Origin: Methylopila sp. 73B
GTDB taxonomy: Bacteria > Pseudomonadota > Alphaproteobacteria > Rhizobiales > Methylopilaceae
DNA length: 64,000 nt
Direction: 5' to 3'
NCBI RefSeq assembly: GCF_000526315.1
Contig: NZ_JAFV01000001.1
Span: forward strand, 496,001 to 560,000
The translations under genes were made by a program, and so were the position numbers. Below the pieces are notes generated by a model. It was not told the DNA's origin. It ran no database searches and saw only the letters and a program-made list of their open reading frames with translations. Positions 47,534-56,634 of this stretch are shown piece by piece. Position 1 is the stretch's first letter; the number at the start of each line of letters is the position of its first letter.

Positions 47534-48805
47534 TTGGACGTCCTGTTCATTCACAACAACTTCCCCGGCCAGTTCGTGCATATGGCGCAGGCCTTCGCGC
47601 AGCGGCCGGGCGCGCGCGTCTTCGCGGTCGGCAGTCCCACCGCGCGTCCGCGCCCGGGCGTGACGCTCGCGCGCTACGCCCTGCCCAAGGACCCGCCGAA
47701 GCCCGGCCATCCGCTGGTCGAGCGCTTCACCTCCGACGTCGTGCGGGGCGAACTCGCGGGGGCTGCGATGCAGCGGCTTAGCCAGGAGGCGGGCTGCGAT
47801 CCCGCGCTGATCGTCGGCCACTCCGGTTGGGGCGAAACGCTGTTCGCCCGCGACATTTTTCCGGAGGCGAAACAAGTCGTTTACAGCGAGTTCTTCTACA
47901 ACTACCGGAACTCCGACGTGGGCTTCGATCCGGAGTTTCCGGACGGCGGGCTGCGGACCGCGGCTCGCATCCGCACCAAGAACGCCGGCATGCTGACGGC
48001 GCTCGCCGCGGCCGACATGGGCCTGTCGCCGACCGAGTGGCAGAAGCGCCAGCATCCCGACTTCCTGTGGGACCGGATCCAGGTCGCCCACGACGGGGTG
48101 GACGTCGACGCCGCCGCGCCGAACCCGGACGCGCAGCTCCGTCCGGCCGGCGTCGACCGGACGTTCACCGCGAAGGACGAGGTGATCACCTTCGTCAACC
48201 GGCAGCTCGAGCCCTACCGCGGCTATCACGTCTTCATGCGGGCGCTGCCCGAGATCATGGCGAAGCGGCCCAACGCCCAGGTGCTCATCGTCGGCGGCGA
48301 CGGCGTCGCCTACGGCCGTCCCGCGCCGGCCGGGACGACGTGGAAGGACACCTATCTCGACGAGGTGCGCGGTCGGATCGACATGAGCCGGGTGCATTTT
48401 CTCGGGCAGATCCCAAAGCCGGATTTCCTCGCGCTGCTGCAGATTTCGTCCTGCCACGTCTACCTGACCTATCCCTTCGTGCTCTCGTGGTCGCTGCTCG
48501 AGGCGATGGCCGCGGGATGCCTAATCGTCGGCTCCGACACCGCGCCGGTGCGCGAGGCCATCGTCGACGGCGTGAACGGCCGCCTCGTCGACTTCTTCGA
48601 CGTCGTCGCTCTGGCGGAGACGGTGGCGCGGACGCTGGCCGAAAGAGACACCCTAGGAGCCATGCGCCGGGCTGCGCGCCAGACGGCGCTTGCGACCTAC
48701 GATCTGCGCGTTTGCCTGACGCGTCAGATGGCGCTGCTCGACGGCGTGATGGGCGCGGAACCCGCGCTTCAGGCGGCCGGGCCGGCGCTCGTTCCTGTCA
48801 CCTGA
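47534..48805 (+). CDS. GT4-like glycosyltransferase, TTG start
   Basis: A 423-residue GT-B glycosyltransferase starting at TTG 47534 with GGGGGGAGGG upstream. N-terminal F-I-H-N-N-F-P-G-Q-F and the donor-side G-G-D-G-V-A-Y-G plus F-V-L-S-W-S-L-L-E-A-M-A-A-G-C are typical. Similar proteins are found in cell-surface glycan loci. Sugar and acceptor cannot be stated; it lies 61 nt after the opg-like gene. Confidence 0.85.
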   Translation: MDVLFIHNNFPGQFVHMAQAFAQRPGARVFAVGSPTARPRPGVTLARYALPKDPPKPGHPLVERFTSDVVRGELAGAAMQRLSQEAGCDPALIVGHSGWGETLFARDIFPEAKQVVYSEFFYNYRNSDVGFDPEFPDGGLRTAARIRTKNAGMLTALAAADMGLSPTEWQKRQHPDFLWDRIQVAHDGVDVDAAAPNPDAQLRPAGVDRTFTAKDEVITFVNRQLEPYRGYHVFMRALPEIMAKRPNAQVLIVGGDGVAYGRPAPAGTTWKDTYLDEVRGRIDMSRVHFLGQIPKPDFLALLQISSCHVYLTYPFVLSWSLLEAMAAGCLIVGSDTAPVREAIVDGVNGRLVDFFDVVALAETVARTLAERDTLGAMRRAARQTALATYDLRVCLTRQMALLDGVMGAEPALQAAGPALVPVT

Positions 48806-49089
48806 AAGACACGTCCGCCGGGTCAGGCGCCGGCGGCGCGCGCGGCGGCGAAGTTTTCGCCGCCATTTAGCCGCAAAGCGCCGCCACCCCTGAACTTAAC
48901 CTGCTGATCAGATTGCGGTCTTTAAAGTAGAGCCGGTCGGGGGATCGGGACGTTCCGTCAGCAGGCCGCGTGCGTTCGGGTGTCGTTAAGCGTCGAGGTT
49001 TCATCGACGCGGCATGGTCGGATCCGCTCCTCGGAACGTCGATGCGCGCGCCATATTCAGGCCGCGCGACGGGGGCATAAGCGGGAACT

Positions 49090-50814
49090 ATGGACGCCAA
49101 AGTCTTCGACAAGTCGAGATTGCCAAGCCGGCATGTCACGGAAGGTCCGTCGCGGGCCCCGCATCGCTCGTATCTCTACGCGATGGGCCTCACCAAGGCG
49201 CAGATCCACCAGCCTCTGGTCGGCGTGGCGTCGTGCTGGAACGAGGCGGCGCCCTGCAACATTTCGCTGATGCGCCAGGCGCAGGCGGTGAAGAAGGGCG
49301 TGGCGTCCGCCAACGGCACCCCGCGCGAGTTCTGCACCATCACCGTCACCGACGGCATCGCCATGGGCCACGAGGGCATGAAGTCCTCGCTCGCCTCCCG
49401 CGAGGTGATCGCGGACTCGGTCGAGCTCACCATGCGCGGGCACTGCTACGACGCGCTGGTCGGCCTCGCCGGCTGCGACAAGTCGCTGCCCGGCATGATG
49501 ATGGCGATGGTCCGCCTCAACGTGCCGTCGATCTTCATCTACGGCGGCTCGATCCTGCCCGGCTCGTTCCGCGGCCAGCCGATCACCATCCAGGACGTGT
49601 TCGAGGCGGTCGGCAAGCACTCGGTCAACGCGATGTCCGACGAGGACCTCGACGAGATCGAGCAGGTCGCGTGCCCCTCCGCCGGCGCCTGCGGCGCTCA
49701 GTTCACCGCCAACACCATGGCGACAGTGTCCGAGGCCATCGGCCTCGCGCTGCCCTATTCGGCTGGCGCGCCGGCGCCCTACGAAATCCGCGACCGGTTC
49801 TGCATGACGGCCGGCGAGATGATCATGGAGCTGATCGCCCGCAACATCCGCCCGCGCGACATCGTCACCCGCAAGGCGCTGGAGAACGCGGCGACCGTGG
49901 TCGCGGCCTCGGGCGGCTCCACCAACGCCGCCCTGCATCTTCCGGCGATCGCCCATGAGGCCGGCATCGAATTCGACCTGTTCGACGTCGCCGAGATCTT
50001 CAAGCGCACGCCTTACGTCGCGGACCTGAAGCCCGGCGGCCGTTACGTCGCCAAGGACCTGTTCGAGGTCGGCGGCGTGCCGCTGCTGATGAAGACGCTG
50101 CTCGACCACGGCTTCCTGCACGGCGACTGCCTGACCGTCACCGGTCGCACCATCGCCGAGAACATGGCGTCCGTGCGCTGGAACCCGGACCAGGACGTGA
50201 TACTGCCGGCCGACAAGCCGCTGACGAAGACCGGCGGCGTGGTCGGCCTCAGGGGCAACCTCGCTCCCGACGGGGCGATCGTGAAGGTCGCGGGCATGGC
50301 CAACCAGACCTTCTCCGGACCGGCGCGCTGCTTCGACAGCGAGGAGGAGTGCTACGAGGCGGTCACGAAGAGGAGCTACCGGGAAGGCGAAGTCCTCGTC
50401 ATCCGCTACGAGGGCCCGCGCGGCGGGCCCGGCATGCGCGAGATGCTGTCGACCACGGCGGCCCTTTATGGCCAGGGCATGGGCGACAAGGTCGCGCTGA
50501 TCACCGACGGCCGTTTTTCCGGAGCCACCCGCGGCTTCTGCATCGGCCATGTCGGCCCCGAAGCCGCCGTGGGCGGGCCGATCGGCCTGCTGCGGGATGG
50601 CGACGTCATCACGATCGACGCCGTCGCGGGCACGCTCGACGTGGCGCTGACCGACGAAGAGCTGGACGCCCGCCGGCAGGACTGGACGCCTCGCGACCAC
50701 GGCTTCGGGTCGGGCGCGCTCTGGAAGTACGCGCAGGGCGTAGGCCCGGCGCGCGAGGGGGCGGTGACCCATCCGGGCGCCAAGTTCGAGGGGCGCGCCT
50801 ATGCGGACGTGTAA
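49090..50814 (+). CDS. ilvD: Dihydroxy-acid dehydratase
   Basis: A 574-residue Fe-S dehydratase for valine/isoleucine synthesis. Cluster-binding cysteines are visible in [18 protein letters not shown] and [15 protein letters not shown], with [11 protein letters not shown] and the catalytic S-G-A-T-R-G region. ATG 49090 is preceded by a 284-nt region without genes. The 3' end overlaps exoR by 14 nt. Confidence 0.96.
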   Translation: MDAKVFDKSRLPSRHVTEGPSRAPHRSYLYAMGLTKAQIHQPLVGVASCWNEAAPCNISLMRQAQAVKKGVASANGTPREFCTITVTDGIAMGHEGMKSSLASREVIADSVELTMRGHCYDALVGLAGCDKSLPGMMMAMVRLNVPSIFIYGGSILPGSFRGQPITIQDVFEAVGKHSVNAMSDEDLDEIEQVACPSAGACGAQFTANTMATVSEAIGLALPYSAGAPAPYEIRDRFCMTAGEMIMELIARNIRPRDIVTRKALENAATVVAASGGSTNAALHLPAIAHEAGIEFDLFDVAEIFKRTPYVADLKPGGRYVAKDLFEVGGVPLLMKTLLDHGFLHGDCLTVTGRTIAENMASVRWNPDQDVILPADKPLTKTGGVVGLRGNLAPDGAIVKVAGMANQTFSGPARCFDSEEECYEAVTKRSYREGEVLVIRYEGPRGGPGMREMLSTTAALYGQGMGDKVALITDGRFSGATRGFCIGHVGPEAAVGGPIGLLRDGDVITIDAVAGTLDVALTDEELDARRQDWTPRDHGFGSGALWKYAQGVGPAREGAVTHPGAKFEGRAYADV

Positions 50815-51601
50815 GCGCCTTCCCTGCCTCGCCTTCGCGGCGCTGGCGCTGTTCGGCGGCTCCACCGCCGCGCGCGCCTTCGAGGGGACAAGCTCCAAGA
50901 AGCAGCCGTCGCCGTTTGAGCAGTTCCAGACCGGCGCGCGCGCCTACATCGCCGGCGACAAGGCGGGCGCCGTCGCGTCGCTGATCGACGCGGCGAACCG
51001 CGGCCACGCCATGGCGCAGTGGAAGCTCGGCCGCATGTACGCCGAGGGCGACGGCGTCGAGCGCGACGACGTCAAGGCGTTCGACTACTTCAGCCAGATC
51101 GCCAACGCCCACGCCGACGACGCGCCGGACACGGTGCAGGCCCGGTTCGTGGCGAACTCCTTCGTGGCGCTCGGCAACTACTATCTCGACGGCATCGCGG
51201 GCAGCCCGATCACGGCGGACGCCGAGCGGGCGCGCGAGATGTTCTCCTACGCCGCCTCCTACTTCGGCGACCCCGACGCGCAGTACAATCTGGCCCGCAT
51301 GTACCTCGACGGGCAGAGCGTGAAGAAGGACGTGCGGCAGGCGGCCCGCTGGCTCGGCCTCGCCGCCAACAAGGGCCAGCGCGACGCGCAGGCCGTGCTC
51401 GGCCACTTGCTGTTCAACGGCGGCGAAGTGCCCCGGCAGGCGGCGCGCGGGCTGATGTGGCTGACGCTCGCCAAGGAAGCGGCGGGCGAACAGGACAGGT
51501 GGATCGTCGATCTCTACGACAAGGCGATGGGCGCGGCCTCGGATGACGAGCGCGCCTCGTCCGCCAACTACGTCAACGCCTGGCTGAAGGACCGCGGCTG
51601 A
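50801..51601 (+). CDS. exoR: ExoR-like periplasmic SEL1-repeat regulator
   Basis: A 266-residue secreted SEL1-repeat protein: signal peptide ending R-A-F (residues ~1-27), then F-E-G-T-S-S-K-K (compare F-D-G-K-S-S-S-K in Sinorhizobium ExoR) and repeats with [15 protein letters not shown] and [12 protein letters not shown]. ExoR represses the ExoS-ChvI two-component system and so exopolysaccharide and motility genes; its partners are not in the window. Start overlaps ilvD. Orthology inferred from sequence pattern. Confidence 0.82.
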   Translation: MRTCKRLPCLAFAALALFGGSTAARAFEGTSSKKQPSPFEQFQTGARAYIAGDKAGAVASLIDAANRGHAMAQWKLGRMYAEGDGVERDDVKAFDYFSQIANAHADDAPDTVQARFVANSFVALGNYYLDGIAGSPITADAERAREMFSYAASYFGDPDAQYNLARMYLDGQSVKKDVRQAARWLGLAANKGQRDAQAVLGHLLFNGGEVPRQAARGLMWLTLAKEAAGEQDRWIVDLYDKAMGAASDDERASSANYVNAWLKDRG

Positions 51602-51675
51602 CGCGGGGCTGACGGTCGAGCGAGCGTTGCGGCGCGCCCGACGTCGAGCGCTGCGTCAGGCCTCCCGCCTTGGCG

Positions 51676-52518
51676 TCAGGCCTTGGTCCCCGGCACGAGC
51701 GGCCCGTCCGGCCGCCTCATCATCTCCGGCATCCGGCCGCCCGGCGGCGGGCCGTCCGGACGGCCGCCGGGCGGGGGCGGCGGGCCGCGGCGCTGGACGA
51801 CCGGCGCCGCGTTGCGGTCGGCGGCGATCGTCAGCGTTCCTACATAGCGATCGGTGTCTTCCCTGAGGTTCAGGAAGGTCGTGCGGCCATGCGCGGTCGA
51901 GCGCAGCACGCCGTCGGTGGCGTTGACCGTATCCCGCGCGCCGCCGCGGCCGCCATAGGCCGTCACGTGCTCGAACACGTATTCGCTGAGCGCGTCGGGA
52001 AAGTAGAGCTGCGTCGTCAGCGCCTCGCGCGCGTTCAAAAGCGCCTTGACGTGAATGTGGGGCGTCCGTCCCCGGTACCAGCCGGGATAGACCGTGCGGA
52101 AGGTCACCGATCCGTCGGAGCCCGTCGTTTGGGAGCCGCGCATGAAGGTCTCGCCTTCGGTCGAGACCCCGCCCGGCCCGCCCTGCGCCGGATAGCCCGA
52201 GTACAGGCCGCCGGCGTCCGCGTGCCAGAGGTCCACGCGCGCCCCGACGAGCGGCGCGCAAGTCGCTGCGTCGACGACCGTGAGGTTCAGTTCGAGCGGC
52301 ACGCCGGGACGGCCCTCGGTGACATCGGATCGCTCGAGCTTCGGATCGAAATAGAACGGACCCTCGACGGCCTCCACCGGCAGCAGGCACATGCCGCCTG
52401 AGGCCGTCGGCGGCGCAGCCTCCTGCGCGCGGGCGGGCAGGGCGAGGCCGGCGGGAGCGGCGACGAGGGCGCCGAGCGTCGTGCGTCGGGTCAGATGGGA
52501 GGGTCGTGGGTCGGTCAC
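51676..52518 (-). CDS. Secreted intradiol ring-cleavage dioxygenase family protein with Pro-rich tail
   Basis: A 280-residue protein with a Tat-type signal (L-T-R-R-T-T-L-G-A-L-V-A, residues ~9-20). The core resembles protocatechuate/catechol dioxygenases: D-L-W-H-A-D-A-G-G-L-Y-S-G-Y, then G-W-Y-R-G-R-T-P-H-I-H-V-K, giving the Tyr, Tyr, His, His non-haem iron set. After residue ~235 comes a Pro/Gly-rich tail (PPPPPGGRPDGPPPGG). Exported members are often orphan; substrate unknown. Convergent with exoR. Confidence 0.85.
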   Translation of the reverse strand: MTDPRPSHLTRRTTLGALVAAPAGLALPARAQEAAPPTASGGMCLLPVEAVEGPFYFDPKLERSDVTEGRPGVPLELNLTVVDAATCAPLVGARVDLWHADAGGLYSGYPAQGGPGGVSTEGETFMRGSQTTGSDGSVTFRTVYPGWYRGRTPHIHVKALLNAREALTTQLYFPDALSEYVFEHVTAYGGRGGARDTVNATDGVLRSTAHGRTTFLNLREDTDRYVGTLTIAADRNAAPVVQRRGPPPPPGGRPDGPPPGGRMPEMMRRPDGPLVPGTKA

Positions 52519-52616
52519 GGCGAGAAGGCTCCGAAGGGCGCGTTCGTGGATCGCGTCCTTCGAATATAGCGGGCGGGCGCGGCGTTCCGGCGCCGACCGC
52601 GCGTCTTTTTGTGTCT

Positions 52617-54773
52617 CTACGCGGCCCGGACGTTGCTGAGGAACTGCCGCACCTCGCGGCTGAGGCTGTTCGACTGACGCGACAGGTCGTCGGCGGCCTG
52701 GGCGACGTCGCCGGCGGCCGCGCCGGCCTCGCCCGCCGAGCGCGCGACCTGGGCGATGTCGGAGGTCATGGCCTGCGATCCGGCCGAGGCCTGATCCATG
52801 CTGCGGACGATCTCCTGGGTCGTGACGTTCTGCTCCTCCACCGCGGAAGCGATCGTCGTCGACACCTCGTTCATCGCCTGGATCTGGCGGGCGATCTCCT
52901 GGATCGCGCGCGAGGCGTCCCCGGTCGTCTGGCGGATCAGGGCGACGTGCTGGCCGATCTCGGCGGTCGCGCGGGTGGTTTGGCTCGCGAGCTCCTTGAC
53001 TTCGGAAGCCACGACCGCGAAGCCGCGTCCCGCTTCGCCCGCGCGCGCCGCCTCGATGGTGGCGTTGAGCGCCAGCAGGTTGGTCTGGCTCGCGATCTGG
53101 GACACGAGGTCGACGACGTCGCCGATCCGCATCGCCGCGGTCGAGAGCTCGGAGATCGTACGCTCGGCCATCGAGGCCCCGTCCACGGCGTGCGAGGACA
53201 TCGCCGCGGCCTGCTCCACGCGGCCCGCGATCTCATGGATGGTCTTGGCGAGCTCGTCGGCCGCCGCGGCGACGGCGTCGACGTTGCCAGCGGTCTGCTC
53301 GGCCGTAGAGGCGACCGAGGCGGAGCGCTGCGAGGTTCCGTCGACGGTGGCGCGCATGGTCTGGGCGGCCGATTGCAGGCCGCCGATCGACAGCGTCACG
53401 TCCGAGACGATGCCGCCGACGGACTGCTCGAAGCGGTCGGCGAGCTCCCGCAGCATCTTCCGGCGGGCCTCCTCCTCCCGAAGGCGCGCGGCCTCGGTGG
53501 TCTTGAGCTGCTGCGCCGCCTCTTCGAGCGACATGTCCCGGATCGTCACGACGGCGCGGGCGATGTCGCCGATTTCGTCGGAGCGGCGGCTGCCGGGCAC
53601 CTCGGCGAGCTCCTTGCGGGCGGCGAGCGCCTTCAGCGCGGTCGTCAGCGCGCCGAGCGGGCCGACGATGGAACGGGCGAGGATCATACCGAGCAGAGCG
53701 GTGAGGGCCAGCACGGCGGCGGCGGTGATCGCCAGCGTCCGGGTCAGCGCGGTCGCCGCCGCGACCGCTTCGTCGGTCGTCTGGGCGGCGACGATCGTCC
53801 AGGGCGCGCCGAGCACGTCGATCGGGGTGGCGACCGCCATCCGCGCCACGCCGTCGCGCTCGAAGGTGAAGGGTTCCGCTTCCTTCGTCGCCTCAGTGGA
53901 GAGGCCCACCCGGGCGGCGGGGTCGCCGGCGTGCGCCTCGACCGCGAGCGGCGGGGTGCTGCGGAGCGCGCCGTCGGCGCCGATCGCAAGCGCCTCGCCA
54001 GTCTCGCCGAGGCCGGCGCGCTTCGACAGCGTCTGGTCGAACAGCGCCGGCGACAGCCGCATCAGCACGTAACCGGTGCGCTCGGAGGCCTGGGCGGAGC
54101 CCATCGCGACGTTCGCGCGCTTGGTCATCGGCCGACCGATGAAGGCGGAGGGTCCGTCGCCGGCGGCATAGGCGGCGAAGTCCTGGTAGACGACGGCGTC
54201 GTCGGCGCCGGCCTTCAGCGTGTCGTAAAGCCGCGCGAGGCCCGTGCCGGCGAGCGGCGCGTCGGCGAGGGACCCGCCGAAGTCCGCGCCCTTGGTCGTG
54301 GTGTAGACGACGCGGCCGTCGGCGTTGAGGAAGACCAGGTCGGCGTAGCCGGGCTGGGCGATCAGCTTGCGGGCGACCTCCTGCACCTTGGCGTGGCGGC
54401 GGCCATAGGTCGTGTTGGTCTCGGCGCCGTCGACGGCGACTCGTCCGGCGACGTCCGGCGCGCTCTGGAAGGCGGTCTTCAACTGGTCGAAGTCCGGCCG
54501 GCTCGGGTCCAGATTCTCCGCGATGTCGCCGAAGTTCTGCTGCACCAGCGGATGCGCCGCGACGGCGATGAAGTCCGCCTTGGCCCGTTCCGCCAGCAGC
54601 TCGACGCTTTCGCTCCGGGCGACGGCGGCCGAACGCAACCGCTGGTTCGCCTCGTCGATGAGGCCCTGCTTCGCCGAATGCCAACTGAGCGCGCCCATCA
54701 GTCCGGCGCTGAGCAGCGCGAGGCCGATGGTGGTGGCGGGCAGGCGCACTTTCAGCGTCGAGAGGACAGACAC
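52617..54773 (-). CDS. Methyl-accepting chemotaxis protein
   Basis: A 718-residue chemoreceptor. N-terminal transmembrane helix (~residues 12-30), a ~310-residue periplasmic sensing domain of dCache/Cache-like layout (Y-A-D-L-V-F-L-N-A-D-G-R-V-V-Y-T-T-T motif typical of Cache), second helix (~345-370), HAMP (~370-425), and the signalling domain with D-E-I-A-G-R-V-E-like helices and A-R-A-G-E-A-G-R-G-F-A-V-V-A-S-E-V-K hairpin tip. It ends F-L-S-N-V-R-A-A. Ligand unknown; no che genes nearby. Confidence 0.92.
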   Translation of the reverse strand: MSVLSTLKVRLPATTIGLALLSAGLMGALSWHSAKQGLIDEANQRLRSAAVARSESVELLAERAKADFIAVAAHPLVQQNFGDIAENLDPSRPDFDQLKTAFQSAPDVAGRVAVDGAETNTTYGRRHAKVQEVARKLIAQPGYADLVFLNADGRVVYTTTKGADFGGSLADAPLAGTGLARLYDTLKAGADDAVVYQDFAAYAAGDGPSAFIGRPMTKRANVAMGSAQASERTGYVLMRLSPALFDQTLSKRAGLGETGEALAIGADGALRSTPPLAVEAHAGDPAARVGLSTEATKEAEPFTFERDGVARMAVATPIDVLGAPWTIVAAQTTDEAVAAATALTRTLAITAAAVLALTALLGMILARSIVGPLGALTTALKALAARKELAEVPGSRRSDEIGDIARAVVTIRDMSLEEAAQQLKTTEAARLREEEARRKMLRELADRFEQSVGGIVSDVTLSIGGLQSAAQTMRATVDGTSQRSASVASTAEQTAGNVDAVAAAADELAKTIHEIAGRVEQAAAMSSHAVDGASMAERTISELSTAAMRIGDVVDLVSQIASQTNLLALNATIEAARAGEAGRGFAVVASEVKELASQTTRATAEIGQHVALIRQTTGDASRAIQEIARQIQAMNEVSTTIASAVEEQNVTTQEIVRSMDQASAGSQAMTSDIAQVARSAGEAGAAAGDVAQAADDLSRQSNSLSREVRQFLSNVRAA

Positions 54774-54879
54774 GGGACCACCGGGAGAGCGTTGAAGGGC
54801 AGAGCGCGACCCTGCTCCTCCAGCGCTTAATCAACGCTTATTAGGGTGGAAACCTACGTGTTTTACCGGGGATGACTGG

Positions 54880-55665
54880 TCAGTCGAACGCGAACTCCGC
54901 GACGACCGGGACATGGTCCGACGGCCGTTCCCAGGCCCGCACGTGCTTGTCGATGCGGGTCGAGACGAGCCGGTCGGCCGCCTGCGGCGAGAGCAGCAGA
55001 TGGTCGATCCGGATGCCGTCGTTCTTCTGCCAGGCGCCGGCTTGATAATCCCAGAAACTGTAGAGCCCCTCGGCGTCGTCGCAGGCGCGGAAGGCCTCCG
55101 TGAGGCCGAGGGCGAGCAGCTTGCGCCAGGAGGCGCGGGTGTCGGGGCGGAACAGCGCGTCCTCGACCCATGCGTCGGGACGCCGGGCGTCGGCGCGGGC
55201 GGGGATGACATTGTAGTCGCCGGCGATGATCAGCGGCTCCTCGAGCTGGAGCCGATCTGCGGCGTAGCCGCGCAGGCGCTCCATCCAGGCGAGCTTGTAG
55301 TCGTACTTCGGCCCCGGCGCGGGATTTCCGTTCGGAAGATAGATGCCCGCGACGCGCACGGCGCCCGAGGGGGCCGAGACCACCGCCTCGATGAAGCGGG
55401 CGTGGTCGTCTTCGTCGTCGCCGGGAAGCCGGGGCGTCACGTCTTCCAGCGGCAGGCGCGAGAGGATGGCGACGCCGTTGTAGGTCTTCTGGCCGTGGAC
55501 GGCGACGTGGTAGCCGGCGTCCTCGATGGCGGCGCGCGGAAACGCCTCGTCCACGCACTTGATCTCCTGCAGGCACACGACGTCGGGCTTCGCCTCGCCG
55601 AGCCAGCGCAGCAGCAGGTCGAGCCGGGACTTGACCGAGTTGACGTTCCAGGTGGCGATCTGCAC
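54880..55665 (-). CDS. xth: Exodeoxyribonuclease III (AP endonuclease)
   Basis: A 261-residue repair nuclease from GTG 55665, the start that places V-Q-I-A-T-W-N-V-N-S at the N-terminus, as in family members. L-Q-E-I-K supplies the catalytic Glu, G-D-Y-N-V the Asp/Asn, R-I-D-H the second metal region and S-D-H-V-P-V the catalytic His. It cleaves DNA at abasic sites. The upstream 480 nt contains a terminator and sRNA candidate. Confidence 0.93.
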   Translation of the reverse strand: MQIATWNVNSVKSRLDLLLRWLGEAKPDVVCLQEIKCVDEAFPRAAIEDAGYHVAVHGQKTYNGVAILSRLPLEDVTPRLPGDDEDDHARFIEAVVSAPSGAVRVAGIYLPNGNPAPGPKYDYKLAWMERLRGYAADRLQLEEPLIIAGDYNVIPARADARRPDAWVEDALFRPDTRASWRKLLALGLTEAFRACDDAEGLYSFWDYQAGAWQKNDGIRIDHLLLSPQAADRLVSTRIDKHVRAWERPSDHVPVVAEFAFD

Positions 55666-55741
55666 GGGGCGGTCCTCCGGAGCGGGCGGCGCGTGCGTCA
55701 GACCTAACGGTCTTGGGCGCAGGCCGCGAGGGCGCGGGCAG

Positions 55742-55771
55742 AAAAAAAGGCCGCCCGACAAGCGAGCGGCC
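55742..55771 (-). terminator. Intrinsic terminator (candidate sRNA end)
   Basis: GGCCGC (55749-55754) and GCGGCC (55766-55771) form a stem around an 11-nt loop, followed on the minus strand by TTTTTTT. Confidence 0.85.
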
Positions 55772-55860
55772 CAAGTCTAGGGAGGAAACGCCCAAAGGAG
55801 GGCTGCAAGACGGTTCGCGAAAGCGCTCGCCGTCGTACGCATCCTAATTGGCGTGCCACA
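55742..55860 (-). ncRNA. Candidate CCUCC-loop sRNA between erpA and xth
   Basis: On the minus strand, just before a terminator (GGCCGC 55771-55766 with GCGGCC 55754-55749, then seven T to 55742), two pyrimidine motifs occur: CCCTCCTTTGGG at about 55806-55795, forming a small GCCC/GGGC hairpin with loop TCCTTT, and TTTCCTCCCTAG at about 55791-55780. This hairpin + UCCUCCC + terminator layout is seen in alphaproteobacterial trans-acting sRNAs with anti-Shine-Dalgarno loops (alpha-r families). No protein gene is nearby. The 5' end is a guess. Confidence 0.5.
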
Positions 55861-56052
55861 GCCGAAATGCCAAGGCCAAAAGGCGCGCTTTGGGTGCGCT
55901 ATTGTTTCGCAGCGAAAATGAACGGTTGACCGATCGTTGGAAAATGAGGCGCAGACGTTGCGCGTCAAGCTCCGCGACAGGCCGCCGGGTCTCGCTCGCG
56001 CCGCGCTGCAGCGCGCCGTCATTCGTCGATTTATTCGGGGAATCCAGGCCGG

Positions 56053-56079
56053 GGCGTCCTGCGGGAGCCGCAGGACGCC
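56053..56079. other. Perfect 12-bp hairpin downstream of erpA
   Basis: GGCGTCCTGCGG (56053-56064) pairs exactly with CCGCAGGACGCC (56068-56079) around a 3-nt loop. It lies ~70 nt after the erpA stop on the minus strand, without a T-run, so it may stabilise or attenuate that transcript. Confidence 0.55.
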
Positions 56080-56146
56080 TGAATGCCTCGGATCAACCGG
56101 GGCATGACGCCCGCCTCCTTAGGCTGGGTCCGACTTCCGAACGAGC

Positions 56147-56491
56147 TCAGATCGCGAAGCTGGTGCCGCAGCCGCAGGAGGCGGTGGCGTTGGGGTTGCG
56201 GATCTGGAACGAGGCGCCGATCAGCTCTTCGACGAAGTCGATCTCGGAGCCCGCCAGATAGGGCAGGGAGACGGGGTCGATCAGCACGGTCGCGCCGTCG
56301 CGGCTGATGACGAGGTCGTCCGCCTGAGCGGTGACGTCGAAGCCGAAGTCGTAGCTGAAGCCCGAGCAGCCGCCGCCGAGCACGCTGACGCGAAGCTTCG
56401 ACCCCGGCGCTTCGTCTGCCAGGATCTCGTTGATGCGCCCTGCGGCGCGTTCCGTGAGCGAGACGGGGGCGACGAGCGTGTCTGTGGTCAT
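56147..56491 (-). CDS. erpA: Iron-sulfur cluster insertion protein ErpA
   Basis: A 114-residue A-type Fe-S carrier. The three conserved cysteines are in G-G-G-C-S-G-F-S and C-G-C-G-T-S-F near the C-terminus, the A-type signature (C-x-n-C-G-C). ATG 56491 begins M-T-T-D-T; the longer frame upstream has no conserved sequence. Divergent from dgt across 143 nt, a conserved alphaproteobacterial arrangement. Confidence 0.93.
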   Translation of the reverse strand: MTTDTLVAPVSLTERAAGRINEILADEAPGSKLRVSVLGGGCSGFSYDFGFDVTAQADDLVISRDGATVLIDPVSLPYLAGSEIDFVEELIGASFQIRNPNATASCGCGTSFAI

Positions 56492-56634
56492 GGACCGGGT
56501 GCCTGCCTTAATCGCGCGGGCCGCGTCAGGATCAGGCGAGGGCCCGACCGGGCGGCGAACGTCGCGCGACGTGTTGCGCGTGGTTTCATGCAAGAGGTAA
56601 GCACGCGCGGCGGGACGGTCAACGCGGAGGCTGC

